64,000 nucleotides of DNA, from contig NZ_RCIZ01000001.1 in NCBI RefSeq assembly GCF_003666685.1, positions 186,001 through 250,000 on the forward strand, in the 5' to 3' direction. The number at the start of each line of letters is the position of its first letter. Within the stretch, counting starts at the first letter, position 1. The notes below the pieces were generated by a model. That model did no database searches, had not been told where the DNA came from, and was given only the letters and a program-made list of their open reading frames with translations. Positions 1-7,728 of this stretch are shown piece by piece. A program made the position numbers and the translations under genes. This stretch comes from Mesorhizobium sp. YM1C-6-2 (GTDB taxonomy: Bacteria; Pseudomonadota; Alphaproteobacteria; Rhizobiales; Rhizobiaceae).

Positions 1-105
1 CGCAAGCAGCGCCCTGCCGGCGACGGCGCCCGACGCGCTGCCGGCCGGCGCCACGGAGACCGCGCGCGGAAATTTGGTGAAATCGGTGTTGATGGAAAGC
101 TTCAT
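1..105 (-). CDS. N-terminal fragment of an unidentified protein, cut by the window edge
   Basis: An open frame runs from an ATG at 105 down to base 1 without a stop (35 codons), starting MKLSINTDFTKFPRAVSVAP and continuing into an Ala/Gly-rich stretch. No family is recognisable from so short a piece, and there is no strong Shine-Dalgarno upstream. It lies 58 bp downstream of the interrupted membrane gene, in the same orientation, so it could follow it in a transcript. The call rests only on the open frame and position. Confidence 0.4.
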   Translation of the reverse strand, partial: MKLSINTDFTKFPRAVSVAPAGSASGAVAGRALLA

Positions 106-163
106 GTGACCGCCGTCGTTGCGGGGCCATCATGCGTCCTGGGATGCGGCTTGCCAAGCGGGC

Positions 164-754
164 TCAGACGATCCGGTCGAAGAGCCGCACGATCCACGAC
201 ACCTGGTAGATGAGCGTGAAGGCGACGAAGCCGGCGTGGAAGCGGCGGTTGTCCGTGCGCATGGCCACGAGGCAAAGCCCGACGAAGAGCGGCGTGCGGA
301 CGAGATATTCGACGCCGAAACGGGCGAAATGCTCCTCGCCCTTGATCAGCGTGTCGACGACGTCGAGCAGATAGGTCGCCGCGAGCAGGCCGAAGAACCA
401 GCCGCGCCGTGCGTAGAAAAAGTCCTCGTAGCCTTTGTAGTCCTGCATCGAGTCTGGGAACAGGAAGGCGCACAGCAGGAACAGCGAGACGGCATAGACG
501 AGCACGAAGAGCTAGATGCCGAAGGTCCAGTTGGCGATGCCGTAGAGGCCAAACTGCCACCACCAGAAATGCACCAGCATCAAAAGCACCGACGTCACCC
601 AGAGGAGGTGGACGGAATAGAGCGGATATTGCCTGGGATGCTGGACGATGCGGGCCACGCCGGACAGGAGCCGCGTGACACCGAGCCCGATCACCATGCC
701 CATGACGATGCGTATATGGGGGAACACGTCGTGGGCGAGGGGAAGTTGTTCCAT
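164..754 (-). pseudogene. Multi-pass membrane protein interrupted by an in-frame TAG
   Basis: Two open frames, 754-512 and 505-164, lie in the same reading frame and are separated only by a TAG at 514-512. The first half begins MEQLPLAHDVFPHIRIVMG and contains hydrophobic helices and a Trp-rich patch (HFWWWQFG); it stops right after WTFGI. The second half continues seamlessly with LFVLVYAVSLFLLCAF and a third and fourth hydrophobic segment, ending near RLFDRIV. Read through, the product would be 196 residues with about five membrane segments. I recall similar uncharacterised rhizobial membrane proteins with an aromatic residue at this position, so TAT/TAC to TAG is the simplest explanation. 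It may be a recent pseudogene, a sequencing error or, less likely, a readthrough gene. Function is unknown. Confidence 0.7.
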
Positions 755-838
755 GGTGAATCCGCTGCAACCTCAAGGCGAGGCAAGGTAGAGCGGAAAG
801 CACCGCTGCGCCACCGGGCCGGCGCATCATGACGATGG

Positions 839-1486
839 CTAGGGTTGCCGCAATCCGCCTTTGGCGAGCGCTCCGCCATTGGCCTGGGCGCGCGCCCGGG
901 CAGGCCGCGAGAGGACGCGGTCGAGATAGGCGTTGACGCGATCCGACCCGATGGTGAAGCGGCCGCCGCGCGCCCAGGCGCCGATGTCGCCGAGCATCAC
1001 ATCCACCGCCGAAAAGCGGCTTCCGAGGGCATAGTCGCCGTCGCCAAGCCGGCCGTCGAGCGCCTTGACCTCGTTGGCGAAGTCATAGGCGGCGGCCGGG
1101 CCGACATCGACGCGCAGCTCCGGCGGCAGCAGGAAGCGGTGGCGCAGCTTGTTCCAGAGCGGCGCTTCGAACTCCGACTGCGCGAAATGCATCCAGCCAT
1201 CCATCTCGGCGCGCCCAGCGAGCCCCGGATTGGCGCCGAAACCCATGTCCGCGTGCTTGTCGGCCAGATAGACGCAGATCGCCGCCGAATCGGTGATCTT
1301 GAGATCGCCGTCGATTAGGATCGGCACCTTGCCCGACGGATTGAGCGCATAAGCCTCGGGGGAACGCCGGCCGATCTCGACGAATTCGTAGGGAACGCCG
1401 AGTTCCTCCAACATCCAGAGCACGCGGGAGATGCGCGACCCGCGCGCGCCGACGGCCTGGTACATTTTTCCGAACTCCATTGGCAT
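839..1486 (-). CDS. Glutathione S-transferase family protein
   Basis: A 215-residue cytosolic protein with the two-domain GST layout. The N-terminal thioredoxin-fold half (residues about 5-80) has the early Ser/Arg segment GSRISRVLWMLEELG, the cis-Pro motif GKVPIL near residue 53 and the glutathione gamma-glutamyl binding motif TDSAAICVYLADK. The all-helical C-terminal half carries the SAVDVMLGD N-capping-type motif. It probably conjugates glutathione to an electrophile or reduces a disulfide; the substrate cannot be read from sequence. The start could also be the internal ATG three codons in. It stands alone, divergent from the exported-protein gene at 1689. The length is usual for the family. 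Confidence 0.85.
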   Translation of the reverse strand: MPMEFGKMYQAVGARGSRISRVLWMLEELGVPYEFVEIGRRSPEAYALNPSGKVPILIDGDLKITDSAAICVYLADKHADMGFGANPGLAGRAEMDGWMHFAQSEFEAPLWNKLRHRFLLPPELRVDVGPAAAYDFANEVKALDGRLGDGDYALGSRFSAVDVMLGDIGAWARGGRFTIGSDRVNAYLDRVLSRPARARAQANGGALAKGGLRQP

Positions 1487-1688
1487 GAGCCGGAAAGGCT
1501 AAAACAGAAAACGGCGCGGCGCCACCGACCGGCGACAACGGCCAGAGGATCGGGCGGGCTCACATTCCGGCCATAGAATAAACAAGGAATGGCCCGCTCG
1601 CCGACGGCTTCCGGTCTCATTGGACGTGTGAACTCGACCGCGCACTCCCCCCAAGACCACCGACCGCAAGCATAAGGAAGGGAAACTC

Positions 1689-2078
1689 ATGCGCATGATC
1701 ACGATTCTGGCGACGGGCGTCACGCTCGCCTTCGCCATGGCGACCGGCGCGCAGGCACAGTCGGAGCAGGCCCCCGCGCAGGCTCCGACCCAAGCCCCTG
1801 CCCAGGCCGAACCGCCGGCCGCGGCTCCGGAGGCGCCGAACATCACCAGCGTCAGCGTCATCGACATAGAGGAACTGCCCGAGGACACGCAGAAACAGGT
1901 CAACGACGTCGTTTCGCAACGCGGCGAGGCGGACCTCGAAAGGCTGCGCACGTCGATCGACGGCATGCCGCAGCTCAAGTCGGCGCTGGAGGCGAAAGGC
2001 ATGACCTCCGCCCAGGTGATCGCCGCCAGCATGGGCGCCGACGGCGCGCTGACGCTGATCACCAAGAAGGCCAGCTAA
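1689..2078 (+). CDS. Small exported protein of unknown function
   Basis: A 129-residue protein with a clear Sec signal peptide: charged MRMIT, hydrophobic core, and AQAQ cleavage near residue 23. The mature protein begins with a Pro/Ala/Gln-rich linker (residues about 24-50: QAPAQAPTQAPAQAEPP) and then a folded-looking C-terminal domain of about 75 residues containing SVSVIDIEELPEDTQKQV. The purine-rich GGAAGGGAAA just upstream is a good ribosome binding site. No catalytic motif or known domain is evident; it is probably periplasmic. The next exported gene (2235) also has a signal peptide and an Asp/Glu-rich mature part, but I see no convincing homology between them. Confidence 0.75.
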   Translation: MRMITILATGVTLAFAMATGAQAQSEQAPAQAPTQAPAQAEPPAAAPEAPNITSVSVIDIEELPEDTQKQVNDVVSQRGEADLERLRTSIDGMPQLKSALEAKGMTSAQVIAASMGADGALTLITKKAS

Positions 2079-2103
2079 AGCCGACGTAGCCACGCCGGCC
2101 TCA

Positions 2104-2130
2104 CGCGCCTGCCGGAACCCGGCAGGCGCG
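2104..2130. terminator. GC-rich stem-loop after the small exported protein
   Basis: A perfect 12-bp stem CGCGCCTGCCGG / CCGGCAGGCGCG with a 3-nt loop begins 26 bp past the stop codon at 2078. There is no U tract on either side, so it may be a Rho-independent terminator of weak type or an mRNA 3'-end stabilising hairpin. Confidence 0.5.
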
Positions 2131-2234
2131 GCGCGACAAATTGCCAACTTTCGGGAACTGCGGTCAAAGGGTTGTCGTTTTGGTCCGTTAACCTGGCGGC
2201 AAGCGCCGGGCAGAGACTATCCGCGGAGCATGTG

Positions 2235-2756
2235 ATGACGACCACCCTGGACCCCACCGCCGTTGGCCTGACCCTCCCCGACAAAAGATGGCTGCCGGCC
2301 TTCGCCGCCGCAATCATGCTTTCCGTCATGCCGGCCGCCGGCCCGGTGCTGGCGCAGCAGGGCACCGACAACCAGCAGGCCGTCGACGCCATCATCGGCA
2401 CCGAAGTCCAGGAAGAAGAGACGCAGGCCGCGACCGATGCGGTACGGCTGATCGCGGCGATCGACAAGACCGCCGAGAACACCGCGATCGTGCGCAAGAC
2501 CTCGAACCTCGCCAAGGTGGATATCGTGTTCCTGCCCGACGCGGCCCGCACGGAAGGCGGGCCGCCGCCGGAGATCGAGGCCAAGGTGAAGGAACGCGAA
2601 GCCGAGATCGCCGAGCTGCGCAAGGAGATCGAGGGCAACGCGATGCTCTTCCACGCCATCGATTCCCGCCAGATCCTGCCGCAGGACGTGCTGGCCGTGG
2701 AGTTCGACGACGCCAACGGCGTGGTGATCTTCGCGGCGGCCAAGCCCGCCGGATAA
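2235..2756 (+). CDS. Exported or membrane-anchored protein of unknown function
   Basis: The ATG at 2235 is chosen because GGAG lies 6 nt upstream; the frame is open further 5'. The 173-residue product has a long N-region (about 22 residues), then the hydrophobic stretch FAAAIMLSVMPAAGPVLAQQ, typical of a signal peptide with cleavage after ALAQ-like VLAQ near residue 40. The mature part is acidic, with a heptad-like segment KVKEREAEIAELRKEIEG (residues about 115-132) suggesting a short coiled coil, and ends in a beta-rich piece (VLAVEFDDANGVVIFAAAKP). No known domain is recognised. It is probably periplasmic. Confidence 0.7.
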   Translation: MTTTLDPTAVGLTLPDKRWLPAFAAAIMLSVMPAAGPVLAQQGTDNQQAVDAIIGTEVQEEETQAATDAVRLIAAIDKTAENTAIVRKTSNLAKVDIVFLPDAARTEGGPPPEIEAKVKEREAEIAELRKEIEGNAMLFHAIDSRQILPQDVLAVEFDDANGVVIFAAAKPAG

Positions 2757-3038
2757 TAACCTATCCGGGCCTTGCCCACGGCTTCGCGGGGACATCCTGC
2801 CGAATCCGGAACGGCCTCCGTATCAGCCTCAACGTCCGGCCGAGCCTGAGCGCACCGCAAGGTCGGCGAGCGAGGCGAAGCGCTCTCACCGGTGGATAAA
2901 GGCGGCGTTTGCCGGGCAGGCGATCGCCGCAGTTTCACCTCCCATGCGGTACGCCGAAAGCTCCGCCATACTGCGGAAACGCGGCGTCAGCCGCGTCCAG
3001 CAATCCTCCAGCAGCCTGGTTTCTGAACGGGATCACGC

Positions 3039-3060
3039 GCCGTAAACGGCCGTTTGCGGC
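3039..3060. promoter_or_regulatory. Palindrome upstream of the ACP-KS promoter (possible operator)
   Basis: The core AAACGGCCGTTT (3044-3055) is a perfect 12-bp palindrome. It is flanked by GCCG at 3039 and CGGC at 3057, extending the symmetry to 22 bp with one T/G mismatch. Its end lies 12 bp upstream of the predicted -35 element, a position suited to an activator or repressor dimer. The regulator is unknown. Confidence 0.4.
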
Positions 3061-3072
3061 AAACTTCCGTTG

Positions 3073-3101
3073 TTGCTTCCGGCCTTGCGGCTTTCTATAG
3101 A
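3073..3101 (+). promoter_or_regulatory. Candidate sigma-70 promoter for the ACP-KS pair
   Basis: TTGCTT (3073-3078), a 17-bp spacer and TATAGA (3096-3101) make a reasonable housekeeping promoter. It is about 125 bp upstream of the chosen ACP start and on the same strand. It was identified by eye only. Confidence 0.45.
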
Positions 3102-3226
3102 GGGCAGGTTCCCGGCGGCAGCAGGGGAGCGGAAGGGGGGCCGAGAGGCCCGGAGGAACGACATATTCGACATCAATGTCGGAGACGCAGGCGCGTTGGG
3201 ACAACGCACAAATCTGGAAGGGCGCG

Positions 3227-3481
3227 ATGGCTGACCAGCTTGCCGAGGACATCATCTCCAAGATCAAGGAGCATTCCGATCCCGCGATAGGCGAGATCGG
3301 CCCGGACACGGAGCTTACCTCGCTCGGCATCCATTCGCTCGAACTGACCGAGATCATCTTCGATCTCGAAGAGGCCTACGGGATCGAGATCGAGATGAAC
3401 ACGGTCGAGGCCTGGAGCAATCTGAAGACCGTCCACGACATGATCGAGGCCGTTCGCGCCCTGATCGCGAAAAAAGCCTAG
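3227..3481 (+). CDS. NodF-like acyl carrier protein
   Basis: An 84-residue acidic acyl carrier protein starting MADQLAEDIISKIKEH, preceded by GGAAGGG 7-8 nt upstream. The phosphopantetheine-attachment serine is S37 in LGIHSLELTE. Most carrier proteins have Asp immediately before this serine; here it is His36. The rest, especially YGIEIEMNTVEAWSNLKTV and the C-terminal EAVRALIAKKA, resembles rhizobial NodF rather than housekeeping AcpP. It should carry an acyl chain elongated by the ketoacyl synthase encoded 70 bp downstream. In nodulating rhizobia NodF/NodE make polyunsaturated acyl chains for Nod factor, but no other nod gene is present here, so a different lipid product is likely. Confidence 0.85.
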   Translation: MADQLAEDIISKIKEHSDPAIGEIGPDTELTSLGIHSLELTEIIFDLEEAYGIEIEMNTVEAWSNLKTVHDMIEAVRALIAKKA

Positions 3482-3551
3482 AGTCCAGGCTGCGACCTTG
3501 TCCCCGGCTCGCTGCGGCAGAACGTTTCAACCCGGCCCGGAGAGGCTCTGA

Positions 3552-4760
3552 ATGCGGCAGCGCATCGTCGTCACCGGCATAGGCGGGCTTTGCGGGCTCG
3601 GCAACGACGCGGCGTCGATCTGGAGCGCCATGCGCGAGGGCCGCTCGGCGATCGGGCAACTGAGCGGCGAAACGCTGGCCGACATCAAGATCAAGACCGG
3701 CTGCGAGATCAAGGAACTGCCCGACCACGGCATCGAGCGCAAGCGGACCGTATCGATGGACCGCTTCAGCCTGTTCGCGGTGATCGCCGCGCGCGAGGCG
3801 ATGGCGCAGGCCGGCCTCCAGCTCAGCGAGAAAGACAGCTACCGGGCCGGCGTGACAGTCGGCGTCGGCGTCTTCGGCGCCGACACGACCGACGATAATT
3901 ATCGAAAACTGCTGGTCGAGCAGAAAACGCGCGCCGAGATCTTCGCGGTGCCGAAGATCATGCCGGGCGCGGCGGCCGGCCAGGTCAGCATGAATCTCGG
4001 CCTGCGCGGACCGACCTTCGGCGTCACCTCTGCCTGTTCGTCGGCGAACCATGCCTTCGCCAGTGCAATGGACCAGTTGCTGCTCGGCCGCGCCGACGTG
4101 ATGCTGGCCGGCGGCACCGAAGCGCCGCTCTCCTGGGGCGTGCTGAAGGCCTGGGAGGCGCTCAGGATTATCTCGCCCGACACGTGCCGGCCCTTCTCCG
4201 CCGACCGGCAGGGCGTGGTCATGGGCGAGGGCGCCGGGATGGCCGTGCTCGAAACCTACGAACATGCCAGGGCGCGGGGAGCGACCATCCTCGCCGAACT
4301 CGCCGGCGTCGGCCTGTCGGCTGATGCCTCCGACATCGTTGCGCCGACCGTCGAGGGGCCGGCGGCGGCGATGCGCGCCTGCCTGGCGGACGCCGGGCTT
4401 AACCCCGAGGACGTCGACTACCTCAACGCGCACGGCACCGGCACCAAGGCCAACGACCAGATCGAGACGGTGGCGATCAAGCAGGTGTTCGGCGAGCATG
4501 CCGCGAAACTCTCGGTGTCATCGACCAAGTCGATGCATGCCCATTGCCTCGGCGCATCCGGCGCGCTCGAGATGATCGCCTGCGTGATGGCGATGCGCGA
4601 CGGCGTCATTCCGCCGACGGCGAATTATCGCGAGCCGGATCCCGAATGCGATCTCGACGTGACGCCGAACGTCGCGCGCGAGCGCAAGGTGCGCGTGGCG
4701 GTCAGCAACGGCTTCGCCTTCGGCGGCACCAACGCCGTGGTGGCGTTCAAGGCGGCCTGA
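3552..4760 (+). CDS. NodE-like beta-ketoacyl-ACP synthase (FabF family)
   Basis: A 402-residue condensing enzyme of normal KAS II length. The catalytic triad is visible: nucleophile C162 in [11 protein letters not shown]294 in [11 protein letters not shown] and H331 in [14 protein letters not shown]. That last motif and the stretch [16 protein letters not shown] followed by [20 protein letters not shown] read like NodE rather than FabF, whose motif is usually KSMTGH. It should extend an acyl group on the carrier protein encoded immediately upstream, using malonyl-ACP. The two genes form an operon with a 70-bp gap. No dehydratase, reductase or acyltransferase lies nearby, so the pair must borrow those from elsewhere. 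Confidence 0.88.
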   Translation: MRQRIVVTGIGGLCGLGNDAASIWSAMREGRSAIGQLSGETLADIKIKTGCEIKELPDHGIERKRTVSMDRFSLFAVIAAREAMAQAGLQLSEKDSYRAGVTVGVGVFGADTTDDNYRKLLVEQKTRAEIFAVPKIMPGAAAGQVSMNLGLRGPTFGVTSACSSANHAFASAMDQLLLGRADVMLAGGTEAPLSWGVLKAWEALRIISPDTCRPFSADRQGVVMGEGAGMAVLETYEHARARGATILAELAGVGLSADASDIVAPTVEGPAAAMRACLADAGLNPEDVDYLNAHGTGTKANDQIETVAIKQVFGEHAAKLSVSSTKSMHAHCLGASGALEMIACVMAMRDGVIPPTANYREPDPECDLDVTPNVARERKVRVAVSNGFAFGGTNAVVAFKAA

Positions 4761-4812
4761 CCGGCGGGCGGCAGCGCGGCCGGCGAGGCACGCGCCATGT
4801 TCCGCTGCATCG

Positions 4813-5631
4813 CTATCCCGCACTCCAGGCACACTGGAACGATTGCACGGCCTGCGAGAATCCCTTCAGCCGGCGCGGCTTGAGCGGCTCAAGGATATCC
4901 TGGCAGCCGCACTCCCGGTGGATGTTCGCCGAAACCAGAATCTGGTCGCGCGAAGCCGCCGAGCACAGCCGGGCTGCAAGCTGGACCGTCGAGCCGAAGA
5001 GATCGTTGCTGTCCTCGACCGGCTCGCCGCAATCGAGCCCGATCCGGATGTGTAGGGGTTCTGCGTTTCCGCGGTTATAGCGCGCAAAACCCCGCTGGAC
5101 CGTGATCGCGCAATCGATGGCTTCCGCCGTGGCGGCAAAGGACGCCATGATGCCGTCGCCGGTATGCTTCACCTCGCGTCCACCGGATGCGGTCAGGCAT
5201 CGACGCACGATGGAATCGTGCGCACGGACCATCTCGGTCGCCATCCGGTCCCCCAGGCGCTCCGTCATCCTGGTAGAGCCGACGATATCGGTGAACATGA
5301 TCGCCCGGTGTCCGGAGTCGAGGCTGGCATGCGATTGCCCCATGAGAGGCTCAGGATCATGGATGCGGCCGAGAAAAGCCTCCACCGCCGAAAGAGCCAC
5401 CTCGACGACCTCTCCGGCCACGTGACCGTGCGCCTCGCGGTGGACGCATTGCGCGGTGTGCTTGTCGGGCGCCTCGACGAGGCAGAACGTCGTGCCACGC
5501 TGCTCGTCGAACCAGTAGGTGAGGAATTTTACGCCGTATTGGTCCTGGATTTCGAGGTCCTTGCGGTGCGCGTCGGCAATTTCCGCCGCGGTCACCCCTT
5601 TCATGTCGTGCCGGTCCAAGAAGATTGCCAT
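4813..5631 (-). CDS. DUF4242 (nickel-binding-type) / class III nucleotidyl cyclase fusion
   Basis: A 272-residue soluble protein with two parts. Residues 1-85 (AIFLDRHDMKG, GVKFLTYWFDE, FCLVEAPDKHTAQCVHREAHG) match the small DUF4242 / SCO4226-type ferredoxin-like domain, which in Streptomyces binds nickel. Residues about 105-265 are a class III adenylate/guanylate cyclase: metal-binding Asp in IMFTDIVGSTRMTERLG, second metal Asp in VKHTGDGIMASF, and LHIRIGLDCGEP and LFGSTVQLAARLC. It should make cAMP or cGMP, perhaps gated by a metal or small ligand on the N-domain. The SD GGGAGGAGAAGG is strong. It is a single gene facing the ketoacyl synthase; effector and trigger are unknown. Confidence 0.85.
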   Translation of the reverse strand: MAIFLDRHDMKGVTAAEIADAHRKDLEIQDQYGVKFLTYWFDEQRGTTFCLVEAPDKHTAQCVHREAHGHVAGEVVEVALSAVEAFLGRIHDPEPLMGQSHASLDSGHRAIMFTDIVGSTRMTERLGDRMATEMVRAHDSIVRRCLTASGGREVKHTGDGIMASFAATAEAIDCAITVQRGFARYNRGNAEPLHIRIGLDCGEPVEDSNDLFGSTVQLAARLCSAASRDQILVSANIHRECGCQDILEPLKPRRLKGFSQAVQSFQCAWSAG

Positions 5632-5822
5632 GGCCTTCTCCTCCCTGCTCCGCCCGCTGCCCGTCGCTTGACCTCGATACCGCGGGCCAGCGCCAGCAGA
5701 GGAGCGTCATCGACAGGCCCCCATTATACACCGATTTGGGCCTATGGATCGTGCGCGATGCCGTTGCTACATGCCTCTATGGCTGACCTGCGCCAAATCT
5801 CTCATTCTTCCCCGGAGCCGAC

Positions 5823-6527
5823 ATGACCGACCTTTCCGCCTTCCCCATCGCCACGCGCTGGAAGCCCGAGCATCCCGACCGGATACAGCTCTATTCCCTG
5901 CCGACGCCGAACGGCGTGAAGGTGTCGATCGCGCTGGAGGAACTGGGGCTCGCCTACGAGCCGCATCTCGTCGACATCATGAAGAACGAGAGCTGGACGC
6001 CGGAATTCCTGTCGCTCAACCCGAACGGCAAGATACCGGCGATCGTCGACCCGGATGGGCCTGGAGGCAAGCCGATCGGCCTGTTCGAGTCCGGCGCCAT
6101 CCTGCTCTACCTGGCCGAGAAGACCGGCAGGCTCATCCCGGCCGATGCGGCGCGCCGCTACGAGACCATCCAGTGGGTGTTCTTCCAGATGGCGTCGGTC
6201 GGGCCGATGTTCGGCCAGGTCGGCTTCTTCCACAAATTCGCCGGACGCGAGATCGCCGACAAGCGCCCGCTCAACCGCTATGCCGACGAATCGAAGCGGC
6301 TGCTCGGCGTCATGGAGACGCGGCTCACGGGCCGCAAATGGTTCATGGACGACGAATACACGATCGCCGACATCGCGCATGCCGGCTGGGTGCGCAACCT
6401 GATCGGCTTCTACGAGGCGCGCGACATCGTCGGCTACGACAATTTTCCGAATGTCGACGCCTGGCTGAAGCGGGTGCTGGAGCGGCCTGCGGTGCAGAAG
6501 GGCCTGACGATACCCGCGCGCGGATAA
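5823..6527 (+). CDS. Glutathione S-transferase, YfcG/Ure2-like
   Basis: A 234-residue GST. The thioredoxin-fold domain starts at IQLYSLPTPNGVKVSIALEE, where Thr/Asn in TPNG is the typical active-site segment of the nu/YfcG class, followed by LNPNGKIPAIVD (cis-Pro) and LFESGAILLYLAEK (glutathione-binding Glu-Ser). The helical domain has WFMDDEYTIADIAHAGW. YfcG-like enzymes show disulfide-bond reductase or peroxidase activity with glutathione. GGAG 7 nt upstream supports the start. It is monocistronic and convergent with the histone-like gene, with only 21 bp between stops. Confidence 0.88.
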   Translation: MTDLSAFPIATRWKPEHPDRIQLYSLPTPNGVKVSIALEELGLAYEPHLVDIMKNESWTPEFLSLNPNGKIPAIVDPDGPGGKPIGLFESGAILLYLAEKTGRLIPADAARRYETIQWVFFQMASVGPMFGQVGFFHKFAGREIADKRPLNRYADESKRLLGVMETRLTGRKWFMDDEYTIADIAHAGWVRNLIGFYEARDIVGYDNFPNVDAWLKRVLERPAVQKGLTIPARG

Positions 6528-6548
6528 TCGCGCGGATAGCCGGCCGGG

Positions 6549-6875
6549 CTACTTGCCCTTCGGTTTGGCGGCCCCGCCGTCCTTGCCGATGACCGATGCC
6601 GCCTTGGCGACGGCGCCGGTCGCGGTCCTGGTCACCTTGCTGATGACCCGGCGCGCCACGGACGGCTTCTCCGCGGCGCTCTTCGGCGCGGCGGCCGGCT
6701 TGGCGCTCGACTTGGCCGCCGGCTTCACGGTCTTGGGCGCGGCCTTGCCGAACGTCTTCTTGGCGTCCTTGCTTCGCGCCGCCACCGCCGGGCCTGCCCC
6801 GTTCTTCGACTGCGTTGCCTTCGATGACGCAGTCTTCGCTTTCGCGGGAGCTGCCTTCTTTGCCTTTGTTGCCAT
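6549..6875 (-). CDS. Histone H1-like Lys/Ala/Pro-rich protein
   Basis: A 108-residue, very basic, low-complexity protein made of repeated KA, AAK, PKT and AKP units (MATKAKKAAPAKAKTASSKA at the start) with a short less-biased segment PSVARRVISKVTRTATGAVA near the C-terminus. The start at 6875 has AGGAAGAGGG just upstream; the longer frame running 5' of it is an antisense shadow of the kinase gene. Such proteins bind DNA or RNA non-specifically, or cover polyhydroxyalkanoate granules (phasin-like PhaF tails, AlgP). No folded domain is visible. It lies 68 bp downstream of the kinase gene in the same direction. Confidence 0.7.
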   Translation of the reverse strand: MATKAKKAAPAKAKTASSKATQSKNGAGPAVAARSKDAKKTFGKAAPKTVKPAAKSSAKPAAAPKSAAEKPSVARRVISKVTRTATGAVAKAASVIGKDGGAAKPKGK

Positions 6876-6943
6876 TGCCCTCTTCCTTCTGGCTGGCGCG
6901 GTGCGCCGCTCGCGAACAACGGACCGCGCAGCGGTTGGTTCCC

Positions 6944-7573
6944 TCAGGCCAACTGCTCGGAATAGCTGACGACGAGATCGGCGTTGCGGCGGCGGGCGAG
7001 CACCCGCTCTATGTTGGGCAGGTCGTTCGACGCGATCCAGGCGCGGGCGTCGTCGTCCGACTTGCCGTGGCCGCGCCAGCGCTCCATCAGCCGCCGCTCC
7101 AGTTCCGGGCGCTGGACATCGACGAAGACCGAGAAGTCGAACAGGCCGGCCAGCGCCGACCACGGCTCCTCGTCGAGCAGGAGATAGTTGCCCTCGACGA
7201 GGACGAACTTCACGTCGGAGCCGACGATGGCCGCGCCGGCGCGCGACAGTTCCATCGAACGGTCGAAGACGGGAATGGCGATCTCGGGCTCGGCGGCGCG
7301 GATTCGTTTCAGGAGCGCCGCGAAGCCGGCATAGTCGAACGTCTCCGGCGCTCCCTTGCGCGGGCGCAGGCCGCGATCGTTGAGCACGGCATCGTCGAAA
7401 TGGAAGCCGTCCATCGGCACGACGACCGATTTCTCCTGGGGCAGGACTTCGTGCAGCCGTTCGGCAAGCGTCGACTTGCCGGAGCCCGGCGGTCCGGCGA
7501 TGGCGACGATGAAGCGCTGCGTGCCGGCGGCGCGCTTGAAGATGGCGGCGGCGATCGATGCGATCTCGGACAT
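6944..7573 (-). CDS. P-loop kinase of the uridine kinase / pantothenate kinase type (FrcK/YggC-like)
   Basis: A 209-residue single-domain kinase. It has Walker A GPPGSGKST near residue 34, the substrate-side motif VVPMDGFHFDDAVL (typical of the uridine kinase/PanK superfamily), RKGAPETFDYAGF, and VLVEGNYLLLDE (Walker B). The C-terminus has RVLARRRNADLVV. The start at 7573 is set by GGAGAGG directly upstream. Rhizobial homologues include FrcK, encoded with the fructose ABC transporter, but no transporter is adjacent here, so the phosphorylated substrate (sugar or nucleoside) is open. It is divergent from the hybrid kinase at 7729. Confidence 0.8.
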   Translation of the reverse strand: MSEIASIAAAIFKRAAGTQRFIVAIAGPPGSGKSTLAERLHEVLPQEKSVVVPMDGFHFDDAVLNDRGLRPRKGAPETFDYAGFAALLKRIRAAEPEIAIPVFDRSMELSRAGAAIVGSDVKFVLVEGNYLLLDEEPWSALAGLFDFSVFVDVQRPELERRLMERWRGHGKSDDDARAWIASNDLPNIERVLARRRNADLVVSYSEQLA

Positions 7574-7728
7574 GACCTCTCCATCCTGTTCGGCCCCATC
7601 TTGTCGCCGTTGAACACAAAATTCAAATGGCCGTTGCTTAGCTCCGCAGGTATGTCGGTGCTTGTCTTCGCGGTGCGCTTTGCTTACGAAATCCAAGGGC
7701 TGCGGTTCGCGGCCGCGGGACCTTCTCG

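Larger units (their letters stand above)
2757..3226. other. 470-bp gap upstream of the NodF-like ACP
   Basis: No convincing coding sequence is seen on either strand. The last 190 bp hold an imperfect 22-bp palindrome (3039-3060) and a sigma-70-like promoter (3073-3101), listed separately. An in-frame ATG at 3176 could extend the ACP by 17 residues, but it lacks the good ribosome binding site of the ATG at 3227. The first 280 bp show nothing recognisable. Confidence 0.5.

Noticed and set aside
3227-4760. Symbiosis island or nodulation locus
   Set aside because: Only the NodF/NodE-like pair is present. There is no nodABC, nod box, insertion sequence or tRNA-flanked integration site in the surrounding sequence.
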